DNA of 24,833 nt from Pseudomonadota bacterium. Lineage in GTDB: Bacteria; Pseudomonadota; Gammaproteobacteria; Steroidobacterales; Steroidobacteraceae. This document shows, piece after piece, positions 7,270 to 14,742 of the stretch (positions are counted from its first letter, which is position 1; the number at the start of each line of letters is the position of its first letter). Location: positions 1 to 24,833 of the forward strand of contig QGVD01000061.1 of assembly GCA_003242685.1 (NCBI GenBank), read 5' to 3'. The notes below the pieces were generated by a model, which saw only the letters and a program-made list of their open reading frames with translations, did no database searches and was not told the origin of the DNA. The position numbers were made by a program, and so were the translations under genes.

Positions 7270-8061
7270 ATGCTGATCGAGCGCATCTGGGCTGCAAACG
7301 ACTATCGGAACTTCCACTATCTCATCGCCTGTCCGGAGACCGGCGAGGCGCTCGCCGTGGACCCGCTCGAATGGCGGCTGTGCCTCGACGCCGCGCGCAA
7401 CCGGGGCTGGGAGATCACCCAGATCCTCAACACGCACGAGCACCGCGATCACACGGGCGGCAACCAGGGACTCGTCGCGGCCACGGGCGCGCGGGTGCTG
7501 GCACATGCCGGCGCGGCTTCGCGCATCGGCGGCGTCGATCGAGGGCTGCAGAAGGGCGACGTGATCCGTGTCGGCAGGACGGTGGAGCTCGAGTGCCTCG
7601 ACACGCCGGGTCACACGCTCGCGCACATCTGCCTTTTCGCGCACACCGACGAGCCGGCGCTCTTCTGCGGGGACACGCTGTTCAACGCCGGGGCCGGCAA
7701 CTGCCACAGCAGCGGCCGTCCGGATCTGCTGTACGAGACCTTCGTCGGGCAGCTCGCGCGCCTGCCGGACAACACGCGGGTATACCCCGGGCACGAGTAT
7801 CTCGCGCGCAATCTCGAGTTCACCCTCGACCGCGAGCCCGACAACTCCGACGCGAAGGCGCTGCTCGAGCGCAGCCGCAATCACGATCCCGCGAAGGCCG
7901 TGGTCACGACCCTCGGCGAGGAGAAGCGCATCAACACCTTCTTCCGGCTGCAGAATCCCACCGTGATCGCGCGGCTGCGCGAGGTCTTCCCGGAGATCGG
8001 CGAGCAGCCCGATCCGAAGACCGTGTTCCTGAAGCTGCGGGAGCTGCGCAACCGCTGGTGA
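7270..8061 (+). CDS. hydroxyacylglutathione hydrolase (glyoxalase II) family
   Basis: A 263-residue glyoxalase II homologue, which hydrolyses S-lactoylglutathione to lactate and glutathione in methylglyoxal detoxification. Metal ligands: THEHRDH (H56, H58, D60, H61), TPGHT (H115), GDTLF (D135) and PGHEY (H175). The C-terminal HAGH substrate-binding domain follows (about 176-263, NTFFRLQNP and KTVFLKLRELRNRW). The loop after GDTLF reads NAGAGNCHSSGRPDLLYETF rather than the GCGR-type loop of classical GloB, which suggests a subgroup with a different active-site lid. ATG 7270 gives the normal length and N terminus (MLIERIWAANDYRNFHYL). I withhold the symbol gloB because of the loop difference. 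Confidence 0.9.
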   Translation: MLIERIWAANDYRNFHYLIACPETGEALAVDPLEWRLCLDAARNRGWEITQILNTHEHRDHTGGNQGLVAATGARVLAHAGAASRIGGVDRGLQKGDVIRVGRTVELECLDTPGHTLAHICLFAHTDEPALFCGDTLFNAGAGNCHSSGRPDLLYETFVGQLARLPDNTRVYPGHEYLARNLEFTLDREPDNSDAKALLERSRNHDPAKAVVTTLGEEKRINTFFRLQNPTVIARLREVFPEIGEQPDPKTVFLKLRELRNRW

Positions 8062-8076
8062 GCGCGGACCGCAGCG

Positions 8077-8112
8077 ACACGTGTGGCGCGCGCGCGGGGC
8101 GCGCACGCGTGT
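8077..8112. terminator. GC-rich imperfect hairpin between convergent genes
   Basis: ACACG at 8077-8081 pairs with CGTGT at 8108-8112. The stem continues through a G-T wobble, three pairs, one bulged G (8086) and five GC pairs, closing a 7-nt loop at 8092-8098. It lies between the 3' ends of the glyoxalase II gene and the GST gene. It has no T tract; a role as shared terminator is inferred. Confidence 0.4.
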
Positions 8113-8118
8113 GGCACG

Positions 8119-8733
8119 TCACTCCGGCCGGTAGGTGATCGGCACGTACCGCGGCTGTGCCGCCACGCGCGCGAGCCACGCGCGCACGCTCGGGTACGGT
8201 GTCAGATCGAGCTGCGCCTCGTGCGCCACGTGCGTATAGGCGTAGAGCGCGATGTCCGCGATGGTGTAGCGCTCGGCGACGAAGAAGGTCCGGCGCGACA
8301 GGTGCGTCTCCATCACGCCGAGGGCGGCGCGCCCGCGCTCGAGACGCTCCGGCAGCTCTGCGCGGCGCGGCGAGTCCTCGGGCAGATGCTTGAGGATGAA
8401 CCGCGGTGTGGCGACGTAGGGCTCGTGGCTGTACTGCTCGAAGAACATCCACTGCAGCACCTGCGCGCGTCCGAGACGGTCGTCCGGGATGAAGGGCGTT
8501 CCTTCCGCCAGATACCACAGGATCGCGTTCGACTCGGGGAGGAAGGCGCCGTCCTCCAGCTCGAGCGTCGGGATGCGTCCGTTCGGATTCTTCGCGAGGA
8601 ACTCGGGCGTGCGCGTGGCGCCCTTCAGAATGTCGAGCTCGACCCAGCGGTACGGACGCTGGAGCTGCGCGAGAAGCAGGCGGATCTTGTAGCCGTTCCC
8701 GGAATCGAGGAAGTCGTAGAGCGTCATCGGCAT
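8119..8733 (-). CDS. glutathione S-transferase family protein
   Basis: A 204-residue GST with an N-terminal thioredoxin-like domain (about 1-78) and an all-helical C-terminal domain (about 88-204). SGNGYKIRLLL (11-21) is at the catalytic-residue position, NPNGRIPTLE (49-58) has the cis-proline (P55) and ESNAIL (67-72) binds the gamma-glutamyl group. The C-terminal N-capping box FVAERYTIADIALYAY is present. ATG 8733 is chosen over ATG 8727 because AGGAG lies 7 nt upstream of it. Reactions may include electrophile conjugation or disulfide reduction. It is divergent from a LysR regulator, a classic arrangement for control of this gene by that regulator. Confidence 0.92.
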   Translation of the reverse strand: MPMTLYDFLDSGNGYKIRLLLAQLQRPYRWVELDILKGATRTPEFLAKNPNGRIPTLELEDGAFLPESNAILWYLAEGTPFIPDDRLGRAQVLQWMFFEQYSHEPYVATPRFILKHLPEDSPRRAELPERLERGRAALGVMETHLSRRTFFVAERYTIADIALYAYTHVAHEAQLDLTPYPSVRAWLARVAAQPRYVPITYRPE

Positions 8734-8807
8734 ACACGGTCTCCTGATGCCGGGCGCAGTATCCGGCGCGCCGCGGCGCGCAGCCAAGCGACAAGCCATG
8801 CAGGGCC

Positions 8808-8828
8808 AGGCCAAGATATTCTTGGCCT
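8808..8828. promoter_or_regulatory. 21-bp perfect palindrome, candidate LysR operator
   Basis: AGGCCAAGA (8808-8816) and TCTTGGCCT (8820-8828) are exact inverted arms around a TAT spacer. It lies 24 bp before the LysR start and 75 bp before the GST start, inside their 118-bp divergent gap. The position fits autoregulation plus control of the GST gene. It lacks the classical T-N11-A core, so the binding protein is inferred from position only. Confidence 0.5.
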
Positions 8829-8851
8829 CACCTCACGCCGCGACGACGCCC

Positions 8852-9766
8852 ATGGCCCGCCGACTGCCGCCGCTCAATGCACTGCGCGCCTTCGAGGCCG
8901 CCGCGCGCCTCGGGAGCTTTGCAGCTGCCGCGGGCGAGCTGCGCGTGACGGCGTCGGCGGTCAGCCAGCAGGTCCGCAGGCTCGAGCGCTATCTGGGGAC
9001 GCGCCTCTTCAAGCGGCTGCCGCACGGCCTGGTCCTCACCGAGATCGGCCGCGCCTATCTCCCCGAGCTCACCACGGGTTTCGACCGGCTGGCCGAAGCG
9101 ACGCTGCGGCTGCGCTCGGGGCCTGCCGCGGGTCTGCTCACGGTGGCGACGCTCGCATCCTTCGCGAGCGGCTGGCTGATTCCGCGGCTCGCGAAATTCC
9201 GCGAGCGTCATCCGCGCGTGGACGTGTACCTCAAGACCGGCCGCGAGCTCGTCGACTTCCGCCGCGAGGACGTCGACCTCGCGATCCGCTTCGGACCGGG
9301 CGAACGCAGCGGCCTCAGGAGCATACGCTTCCTGGAAGAAGAGGTGTTCCCCGTCGCGAGCCCTTCGCTCGTGCCGCTCGCGCGCCTGCCGCTCTCGGTG
9401 GCGGAGCTCCGCGGGTGGCCGCTGCTGCACGACGTGGACGCCCAGCCGAATCAGCACTGGATGGGATGGCACGCCTGGTTCGAGCGCGCGGGCCTCGATA
9501 CGGCCGAAGCGCTGCACGGGCTGCAGTTCACGGACTCGCGCGTGCTGCTCGATGCGGCAGTCGCGGGTCTCGGGATCGCGCTCGGGCGCGCGCCGCACGT
9601 GGAAGTGGAGCTCGCGCGCGGCCGGCTCGTGCGTCTTACGCGCGAGTCGTGGAAGGCGGAGTGGGCCTATCACCTCGTCGCGCCGGCCGCGAACTTCACG
9701 CGCCCCAACGTGCGCGCCTTCGTCGAGTGGCTCATGGAAGAGGCAGGCGCACCCGAAACGCGCTGA
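8852..9766 (+). CDS. LysR family transcriptional regulator, GcvA-type
   Basis: A 304-residue regulator. The N-terminal winged helix-turn-helix is clear: PLNALRAFEAAARLGSFAAAAGELRVTASAVSQQVRRLERYLG (about 6-48), then LFKR and GLVLTEIGRAYLPEL. The effector domain (about 90-300) is a type 2 periplasmic-binding-protein fold with the GcvA-group features FRREDVDLAIRFGPG and DSRVLLDAAVAGLGIALG. ATG 8852 gives the standard GcvA-type start; a longer reading would cover the palindrome. The gene is divergent from a GST gene and probably regulates it; the effector is unknown. It is not the glycine cleavage regulator on present evidence, since no gcv genes are nearby. Confidence 0.92.
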   Translation: MARRLPPLNALRAFEAAARLGSFAAAAGELRVTASAVSQQVRRLERYLGTRLFKRLPHGLVLTEIGRAYLPELTTGFDRLAEATLRLRSGPAAGLLTVATLASFASGWLIPRLAKFRERHPRVDVYLKTGRELVDFRREDVDLAIRFGPGERSGLRSIRFLEEEVFPVASPSLVPLARLPLSVAELRGWPLLHDVDAQPNQHWMGWHAWFERAGLDTAEALHGLQFTDSRVLLDAAVAGLGIALGRAPHVEVELARGRLVRLTRESWKAEWAYHLVAPAANFTRPNVRAFVEWLMEEAGAPETR

Positions 9767-9811
9767 GATCCGCTTTCACCGGAGCGCGCCCGAACGCCCG
9801 AACGCGTATCG

Positions 9812-10216
9812 TCAGCGCTCGTCCTCGCGTGCACCGCTCAGTTTCTCGAGCACACGCGAGAAGTACTGCTGCTCGAGCTGCATGCTCCGCCGATGTCCCG
9901 CAGTGAGCGCGAGCCGCGCCTCGAGCACCCGCCAGCGGCGGTAGGCGACCGACCGCTCTTCGGGCGTCGAGGCAAGGGCGAGGAGCTGCTCTGCGTTAGC
10001 CAGCTCGCGCCGCAGCTCGAGCTCCGGAGGTACCATGCCGGCGTTCTTGAGGAGCCGGTAGGCCGCGCGCAGCTCTTCGGGCACGTGACTGTCGTCGTCG
10101 AGATCGAGCGGCTGCCCGGCGCCGGGCAGATTGTCGAACTCGCCGCGTTCCATCGCTTCGCGGATCCGGCGCTCGGCGAGTGCCGTGACCGGGTCCATTT
10201 CGGGTTTGATGTCCAT
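9812..10216 (-). CDS. DUF1992 domain-containing protein (DnaJ-C28 conserved domain)
   Basis: A 134-residue cytoplasmic protein. The family signature is unmistakable: ALAERRIREAMERGEFDNLPGAGQPLDL (about 12-39), followed by PEELRAAYRLLKNAGMVPPELELRREL. This domain occurs alone in bacteria and in eukaryotic DNAJC28 proteins; its biochemical role is not established. The C-terminal half is helical and charged. The start ATG (10216-10214) shares one base with the stop of the upstream lipoprotein gene (TGATG), a standard coupling motif; a GTG at 10219 would be an alternative start one codon earlier. It is convergent with the LysR gene. Confidence 0.88.
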   Translation of the reverse strand: MDIKPEMDPVTALAERRIREAMERGEFDNLPGAGQPLDLDDDSHVPEELRAAYRLLKNAGMVPPELELRRELANAEQLLALASTPEERSVAYRRWRVLEARLALTAGHRRSMQLEQQYFSRVLEKLSGAREDER

Positions 10217-11262
10217 CACTGCTCGATGATATCGATTCGAAGCCCCGACGGGCTGTGAACGGAAGCCATGCGCCCCTCACCGAGCAGCGAGCTCACGCGG
10301 CCGTGCTCCCTGACGCCGAAGCGCGCGCCGCGGGCGAGGATGGGCGCGAGATCGGGCACGACATAAGTGACGCCCAGAATTCCCCGTGTCGAAGCTGCAG
10401 CGGAGCGCGGCGCATCCTCCGCGAGAGCGGAAGCCTCGACGAGCGCGATGCGACCGAGATGGCTCTCACTGTCGCCCAGCACGAGCATCGGAGCGCTGCG
10501 CAGTCTCTCACCGGTTCCGATGGGAAAGCTGCCGCTCTCGAGCCGCTCGAGCCCGAGCACTTCGGTGAAGAATCCCGCTTCACGCTCGAGCTCGTCTGTC
10601 TCGATCAGGAGCCAGTACACCGCGTCGATGCGCTCGCGCGTGACGACCGCAGCACCCGGAGTTTCGACGATCAGCACTTCGACGCCGTCGGCCGCAGGCA
10701 GCCGCGCGGCGCGCAGCTTCCGACCACCGGGCTCGAGAATCCCCAGATCGCGTGCGGGCGTAAGACCCCCGGCAGAAAGCGCCTCGAGATACCGCTCGAG
10801 ATCGCGCACGGCGACGGCGATACCGAAAGCCGGGCCTTCGGCAGAGCGACGAGATGCGTGCGTTCCCTGATCGGATCGCGCGAAGCGCACGAGATGAATG
10901 CCACCGTCGATGAGACCGGGCGCGTTGAGCAGCGCCTGCCCGACGATGGCGTCCGGCGCGTATCCGCGGAGAGCCGCGAGCGCCGGATCCGGGTCTTCAC
11001 TGCGCCGGCTCACTTCCATCCCGAAACGCTCCGACCACAGCCCGAGCGCACGATCGAGGTCCTCCACGCCGAGGGTGACATAGGCGAAGGCGTGTGCCGA
11101 AGGACCGGCAAGCCCGGTGGTCGGTGCGCGCCGTTCGCCGTCATCCATCGACGCGAATGCCGCCGGCTGCGGGCGCTGGCAGGCGCACACGGCGATCCCG
11201 AGCAGCAGGGCGCCGAGGATCGAACGGCGGGCTGGTTTCGTAGCGCGGGATGTCGTGGTCAC
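10216..11262 (-). CDS. lipoprotein with two VOC (glyoxalase/bleomycin-resistance) domains
   Basis: A 348-residue protein with a lipoprotein-type signal (basic start, hydrophobic ILGALLLGIAVCAC; C28 fits a VCAC lipobox best, C26 is an alternative). Two vicinal-oxygen-chelate domains follow, about residues 56-197 (AYVTLGVEDLDRALGLWSERFGMEV to VEVLIVET) and 210-348 (DAVYWLLIETDELEREAGFFTEVLGLE to GLRIDIIEQ). The second lacks the usual metal-binding histidine on its first strand (YWLLIET), so it may not be metal-dependent. The start is GTG 11262 with no good Shine-Dalgarno. An envelope location for a VOC protein is uncommon. The substrate is unknown. It overlaps the DUF1992 gene by one base. Confidence 0.8.
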   Translation of the reverse strand: MTTTSRATKPARRSILGALLLGIAVCACQRPQPAAFASMDDGERRAPTTGLAGPSAHAFAYVTLGVEDLDRALGLWSERFGMEVSRRSEDPDPALAALRGYAPDAIVGQALLNAPGLIDGGIHLVRFARSDQGTHASRRSAEGPAFGIAVAVRDLERYLEALSAGGLTPARDLGILEPGGRKLRAARLPAADGVEVLIVETPGAAVVTRERIDAVYWLLIETDELEREAGFFTEVLGLERLESGSFPIGTGERLRSAPMLVLGDSESHLGRIALVEASALAEDAPRSAAASTRGILGVTYVVPDLAPILARGARFGVREHGRVSSLLGEGRMASVHSPSGLRIDIIEQ

Positions 11263-11411
11263 GGGGAAGAAGCGGGCTGCCTGATTCGATGATCTCTCCG
11301 CGCAGCGCCGCGGGTCAAAGCGGACTTCGGCTTGCTGCTCGCCACGGTCGCCGACCCGTTCGCTTCGCGTTACGCTTCAGCTCCGAGCCGGATCGACGGA
11401 CCGTCACCATC

Positions 11412-12518
11412 GTGTACTCGCCCTTCTACCGCCGTGCCTTTCTCGTCGGGACCGTGCTCGTGCTCGGCTACGCGCTGCTCAAGATCCTGGATCCCTTCTG
11501 GGGCGCGCTCGGCTGGGCGGCGTTCCTCGCCTTCTTCCTGTATCCCGTGCACAAGTGGCTCACGGCGAAACTCAAGGGGAGGGTGAATCTCTCGGCCGGC
11601 ATCATCACGGGGCTCACGCCTTTCGTCGTGATCGCGCCGCTCGCCGTGCTCGGCATCGTCTTCGCGCGGCAGGTGGCTAATCTCATCGAGTATCTGCGCT
11701 CGCTCGACTACAGCACCTATCCCGAGATCCTGGCCCGGCTCGAGAGCTATCCAGTGGTCGGTCGCGTGTTCGGCTGGCTGCGTGACGAGCTCTCGATCAC
11801 CGCCGAGCAGGTGAGGGGCTGGGCGATCGACGGCGCACAGTCGCTGCTCAAATCGGCCGCTTCGGTCGGCAGCAACATGGTGCTCGGCGTCGTCGGCACG
11901 CTGGTCGGCTTCTTCCTGATGCTGTTCCTGCTGTTCTTCCTGCTGCGCGACGGCCGCTCGATGCTGATGCACGTCGTGCGCCTCGTGCCGCTCGACGACT
12001 CGCGCCGCCGCGCGCTCATCGTCTACCTCGCGGACGTGACCCGCGCCGTCGTGTACGGCTCGGCGCTGACGGCGCTCATCCAGGGCGCGCTCGTCGGGAT
12101 CGGGTTCGCGATCGCGCAGCTTCCCGCGCCCGTGGTGTTCGGCGTGCTCGCGGCGATCGCCGCGTTCATCCCGGCCGCGGGAACGGGTCTGGTGCTCGTT
12201 CCCGCGGTGCTGTACCTCGCCCTGGTCGGCCGCTGGGGCGCCGCGGCCTTCCTGGCGATCTGGGCGGCAGTGGTGGGATTCTCCGACAACATCCTGCGCC
12301 CCGTGCTCACCGCGCAGCGCGCGCCCGTCTCGACGCTCGCGGTGTTCGTGGGTGTCATCGGCGGCGTGGCCACCTTCGGCTTCATCGGCCTCGTGATCGG
12401 CCCCGTACTGCTCAGCCTGATCGTTGCGTTGCTGCGGTTCGCCGAGGAGACGCTGGCCGGAGCCGACCGCAGGCGCAAGGGCGCACGCGCGGCGGCGAAA
12501 GCGGGCCCGGAAGAATAA
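11412..12518 (+). CDS. AI-2E family transporter (PerM/YdiK type)
   Basis: A 368-residue inner-membrane permease of the AI-2E exporter superfamily. The layout is typical: paired N-terminal helices (about 12-55), a third helix, a long amphipathic cytoplasmic/periplasmic region (about 88-150), then five or more helices. PAPVVFGVLAAIAAFIPAAGTGLVLVPA and DNILRPVLTAQRAPVSTLAVFVGVIGGVATFGFIGLVIGPV are the conserved C-terminal motifs. Members include quorum-signal exporters and Na+/H+ antiporters; the substrate cannot be deduced here. GTG 11412 is chosen since the sequence upstream lacks family features. A TACGCT element at 11371-11376 could be a -10. It is divergent from the VOC lipoprotein across 149 bp that hold no gene. 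Confidence 0.88.
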   Translation: MYSPFYRRAFLVGTVLVLGYALLKILDPFWGALGWAAFLAFFLYPVHKWLTAKLKGRVNLSAGIITGLTPFVVIAPLAVLGIVFARQVANLIEYLRSLDYSTYPEILARLESYPVVGRVFGWLRDELSITAEQVRGWAIDGAQSLLKSAASVGSNMVLGVVGTLVGFFLMLFLLFFLLRDGRSMLMHVVRLVPLDDSRRRALIVYLADVTRAVVYGSALTALIQGALVGIGFAIAQLPAPVVFGVLAAIAAFIPAAGTGLVLVPAVLYLALVGRWGAAAFLAIWAAVVGFSDNILRPVLTAQRAPVSTLAVFVGVIGGVATFGFIGLVIGPVLLSLIVALLRFAEETLAGADRRRKGARAAAKAGPEE

Positions 12519-12520
12519 AT

Positions 12521-12544
12521 CCGCCTCCCGGGCGGCCGGCCGCC
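12521..12544. terminator. overlapping GC hairpins between the permease gene and uvrD
   Basis: A 14-bp perfect palindrome GGCGGCCGGCCGCC (12531-12544) follows the permease stop by 12 bp. Its left part can also pair with CCGCC at 12521-12525 (CCGCC-TCCCG-GGCGG), so the two hairpins exclude each other. It is followed by GTCCTT, a poor U-tract. Probably terminates the permease transcript. Confidence 0.4.
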
Positions 12545-12556
12545 GTCCTTAACCGG

Positions 12557-12562
12557 TAGAAT
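12557..12562 (+). promoter_or_regulatory. putative -10 element of uvrD, nearly leaderless
   Basis: TAGAAT (one mismatch to TATAAT) ends 9 bases before the uvrD ATG at 12572. A transcript starting 6-8 nt downstream would have a 5' leader of only a few bases and no Shine-Dalgarno. No good -35 is seen in the GC palindrome upstream. Confidence 0.45.
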
Positions 12563-12571
12563 GCGCCCGCA

Positions 12572-14728
12572 ATGGATTCCTCCCCGATTCTCGATTCCCT
12601 GAACGAGGCGCAGCGCGATGCCGTGACCGCGCCGCTCGGCCCCGTGCTCGTGCTCGCGGGCGCCGGCAGCGGCAAGACGCGCGTGCTGACACATCGCATC
12701 GCCTGGCTCATCCAGGAATGCGGCGTCTCGCCGCACGGAGTGCTCGCCGTCACGTTCACCAACAAGGCGGCCGGCGAGATGCGCGGGCGCGTCGAGCATC
12801 TCCTCGGCATCACGGGCAACGTTCTGTGGATCGGCACCTTCCACGGCATCGCTCATCGCCTGCTGCGCCTGCACTGGCGTGAGGCGGGGCTCGCGCAGAG
12901 CTTTCAGATCCTCGACTCCGAGGATCAGCTGCGGCTCATCAAGAGGATGCTGAAGGCTCAGAACCTCGACGAGTCCCGGTGGGTGCCGCGCGAGATCCAG
13001 TGGTTCATCAATTCGAACAAGGACGAGGGACTGCGTCCGAAGGACCTGCGCGACAACAACGATCCGACGCGCCGGCAGCTCATCCGGCTGTACGAGGAGT
13101 ACGAAGAATCGTGCAGGCGCGCGGGCGTCGTCGACTTCGCCGAGCTCCTGCTGCGCGCCTACGAGCTGTGGCGCGACAATCCCGAGCTGCTCGCGCACTA
13201 CCGGCGCCGTTTCCGTCACGTGCTGGTCGACGAGTTCCAGGACACGAACGCCATTCAGTACGCGTGGATGCGGCTGCTGGTCGGCTCCGAAGGCTGTCCC
13301 TTCGTCGTCGGCGACGACGACCAGTCGATCTACCGCTGGCGCGGCGCGCGCGTCGAGAACCTGCAGCAGTTCCGGCGCGACTTCCCGCAGGCGAAGCTCT
13401 ATCGCCTGGAGCAGAACTACCGCTCCACCGGCAACATTCTCGACGCGGCGAACGCGCTCATCGCGCACAACTCCGGCCGCCTCGGCAAGAATCTCTGGAC
13501 GAGCGGCGGCCGCGGCGAGCCGATCCGTCTCTACGCCGCGTTCAACGAGCGCGACGAAGCGGACTTCGTCCTGCAGCGCATCCGCGACTGGGTGCAGAGC
13601 GGCGGCAGGCGGCGCGACGTCGCGATCCTCTACCGCTCCAACGCTCAGTCGCGCGTCTTCGAAGATACGTTCTTCGCCGCGCGCATGCCCTACCGCGTGT
13701 ACGGAGGTCTGCGCTTCTTCGAGCGTGCGGAAATCAAGGATGCGCTCGCCTATCTGCGTCTCGTCGCGAACCGCCGCGACGATCCTTCGTTCGAGCGCGT
13801 GGTGAACCTGCCGCCGCGCGGCATCGGCGCGAAGAGCCTCGACGTGATCCGCGAGTATGCGAAAGGCGCCGGCTGCTCGCTGTGGGAAGCCGCCGCTGCG
13901 TGCATCGGCGAGGAGCTGGGACCGAAGGCATCGGCAGCCGTGCACGGGTTCATGCAGCTCATCGAGCGCCTGGATCGCGAAACACGAGGGCTCGCGCTGC
14001 ACGAGCAGGTCGATCACGTGCTCCAGGGCAGCGGGCTGCTCGAGTATCACAGGCGCGAGAAGGCCGACCGCGGCGAGGCGCGCATCGAGAACCTCGAGGA
14101 GCTCGTGAGCGCGGCGCGCGGCTTCGACCCGGAAACCGGTCCCGACGAGATGTCGCCGCTCGAAGCCTTCCTCGCTCACGCCGTTCTCGAATCCGGCGAG
14201 GGGCAGGCGGAGGCATGGGAGGACTGCGTGCAGATGATGACGCTGCATGCGGCGAAGGGACTGGAGTTCCCGGTCGTGTTCATGTGCGGCATGGAGGACG
14301 GTCTCTTCCCGCACCAGCGCTCGCTCACCGACATCGACGGCCTCGAGGAAGAGCGGCGTCTGTGCTACGTCGGCATGACCCGCGCCATGCAGCAGCTCGT
14401 GCTCACCTACGCGGAGCAGCGCCGCCTGCACGGCATCGACAGCTACGGTCAGCCGTCGCGATTCATCCGCGAGATCCCCGAGGAGCTCATCGAGGAAGTG
14501 CGGCCGCGCATCCAGGTCGCGCGTCCCGCGGTCGCGGGCCGCTTCCGCTACGACGAGCCCGCTCTGCCCGGCATGCGGCTCGGCGCGCGCGTGCGCCACA
14601 ACAAGTTCGGCGAGGGCGTGATCCTCAACGTGGAGGGGAGCGGTCCGCACGCCCGCATCCACGTGCGCTTCGAGCGCGAGGGCACCAAGGTGCTGATGGC
14701 CGAGTACGCGAAGCTCGAGCCGGTGTGA
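12572..14728 (+). CDS. uvrD: DNA helicase II, UvrD
   Basis: A 718-residue superfamily 1A helicase that unwinds DNA 3' to 5' in nucleotide excision repair and mismatch repair. All core motifs are intact: Walker A GAGSGKT (30-36), TFTNKAAGEM (61-70), DEAD-like VDEFQDTN (219-226), GDDDQSIYRWRGA (247-259), LEQNYRST (279-286), then TLHAAKGLEFPVVF and YVGMTRA in the C-terminal half. The last ~50 residues (GMRLGARVRHNKFGEGVILNVEGSG) form the Tudor-like domain found at the end of UvrD/PcrA that contacts RNA polymerase. Length and the DDDQSIY form agree with UvrD rather than Rep. ATG 12572 gives the standard N terminus. It is followed by trkA after 14 bp. Confidence 0.96.
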   Translation: MDSSPILDSLNEAQRDAVTAPLGPVLVLAGAGSGKTRVLTHRIAWLIQECGVSPHGVLAVTFTNKAAGEMRGRVEHLLGITGNVLWIGTFHGIAHRLLRLHWREAGLAQSFQILDSEDQLRLIKRMLKAQNLDESRWVPREIQWFINSNKDEGLRPKDLRDNNDPTRRQLIRLYEEYEESCRRAGVVDFAELLLRAYELWRDNPELLAHYRRRFRHVLVDEFQDTNAIQYAWMRLLVGSEGCPFVVGDDDQSIYRWRGARVENLQQFRRDFPQAKLYRLEQNYRSTGNILDAANALIAHNSGRLGKNLWTSGGRGEPIRLYAAFNERDEADFVLQRIRDWVQSGGRRRDVAILYRSNAQSRVFEDTFFAARMPYRVYGGLRFFERAEIKDALAYLRLVANRRDDPSFERVVNLPPRGIGAKSLDVIREYAKGAGCSLWEAAAACIGEELGPKASAAVHGFMQLIERLDRETRGLALHEQVDHVLQGSGLLEYHRREKADRGEARIENLEELVSAARGFDPETGPDEMSPLEAFLAHAVLESGEGQAEAWEDCVQMMTLHAAKGLEFPVVFMCGMEDGLFPHQRSLTDIDGLEEERRLCYVGMTRAMQQLVLTYAEQRRLHGIDSYGQPSRFIREIPEELIEEVRPRIQVARPAVAGRFRYDEPALPGMRLGARVRHNKFGEGVILNVEGSGPHARIHVRFEREGTKVLMAEYAKLEPV

Positions 14729-14742
14729 TGCCGTAGCCTCAC

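Noticed and set aside
8747..8851. Upstream start for the LysR regulator at 8747.
   Set aside because: The extra residues do not match the GcvA-type N terminus and would place the operator-like palindrome inside the coding region.
9789..9805. Tandem CCCGAACG copies after the LysR gene.
   Set aside because: Only two copies of 8 bases in GC-rich DNA; likely chance.
12023..14662. Very long open frame on the minus strand across uvrD.
   Set aside because: It is antisense to an intact uvrD and has no family motif; long antisense frames are common in GC-rich genes because of third-position bias.
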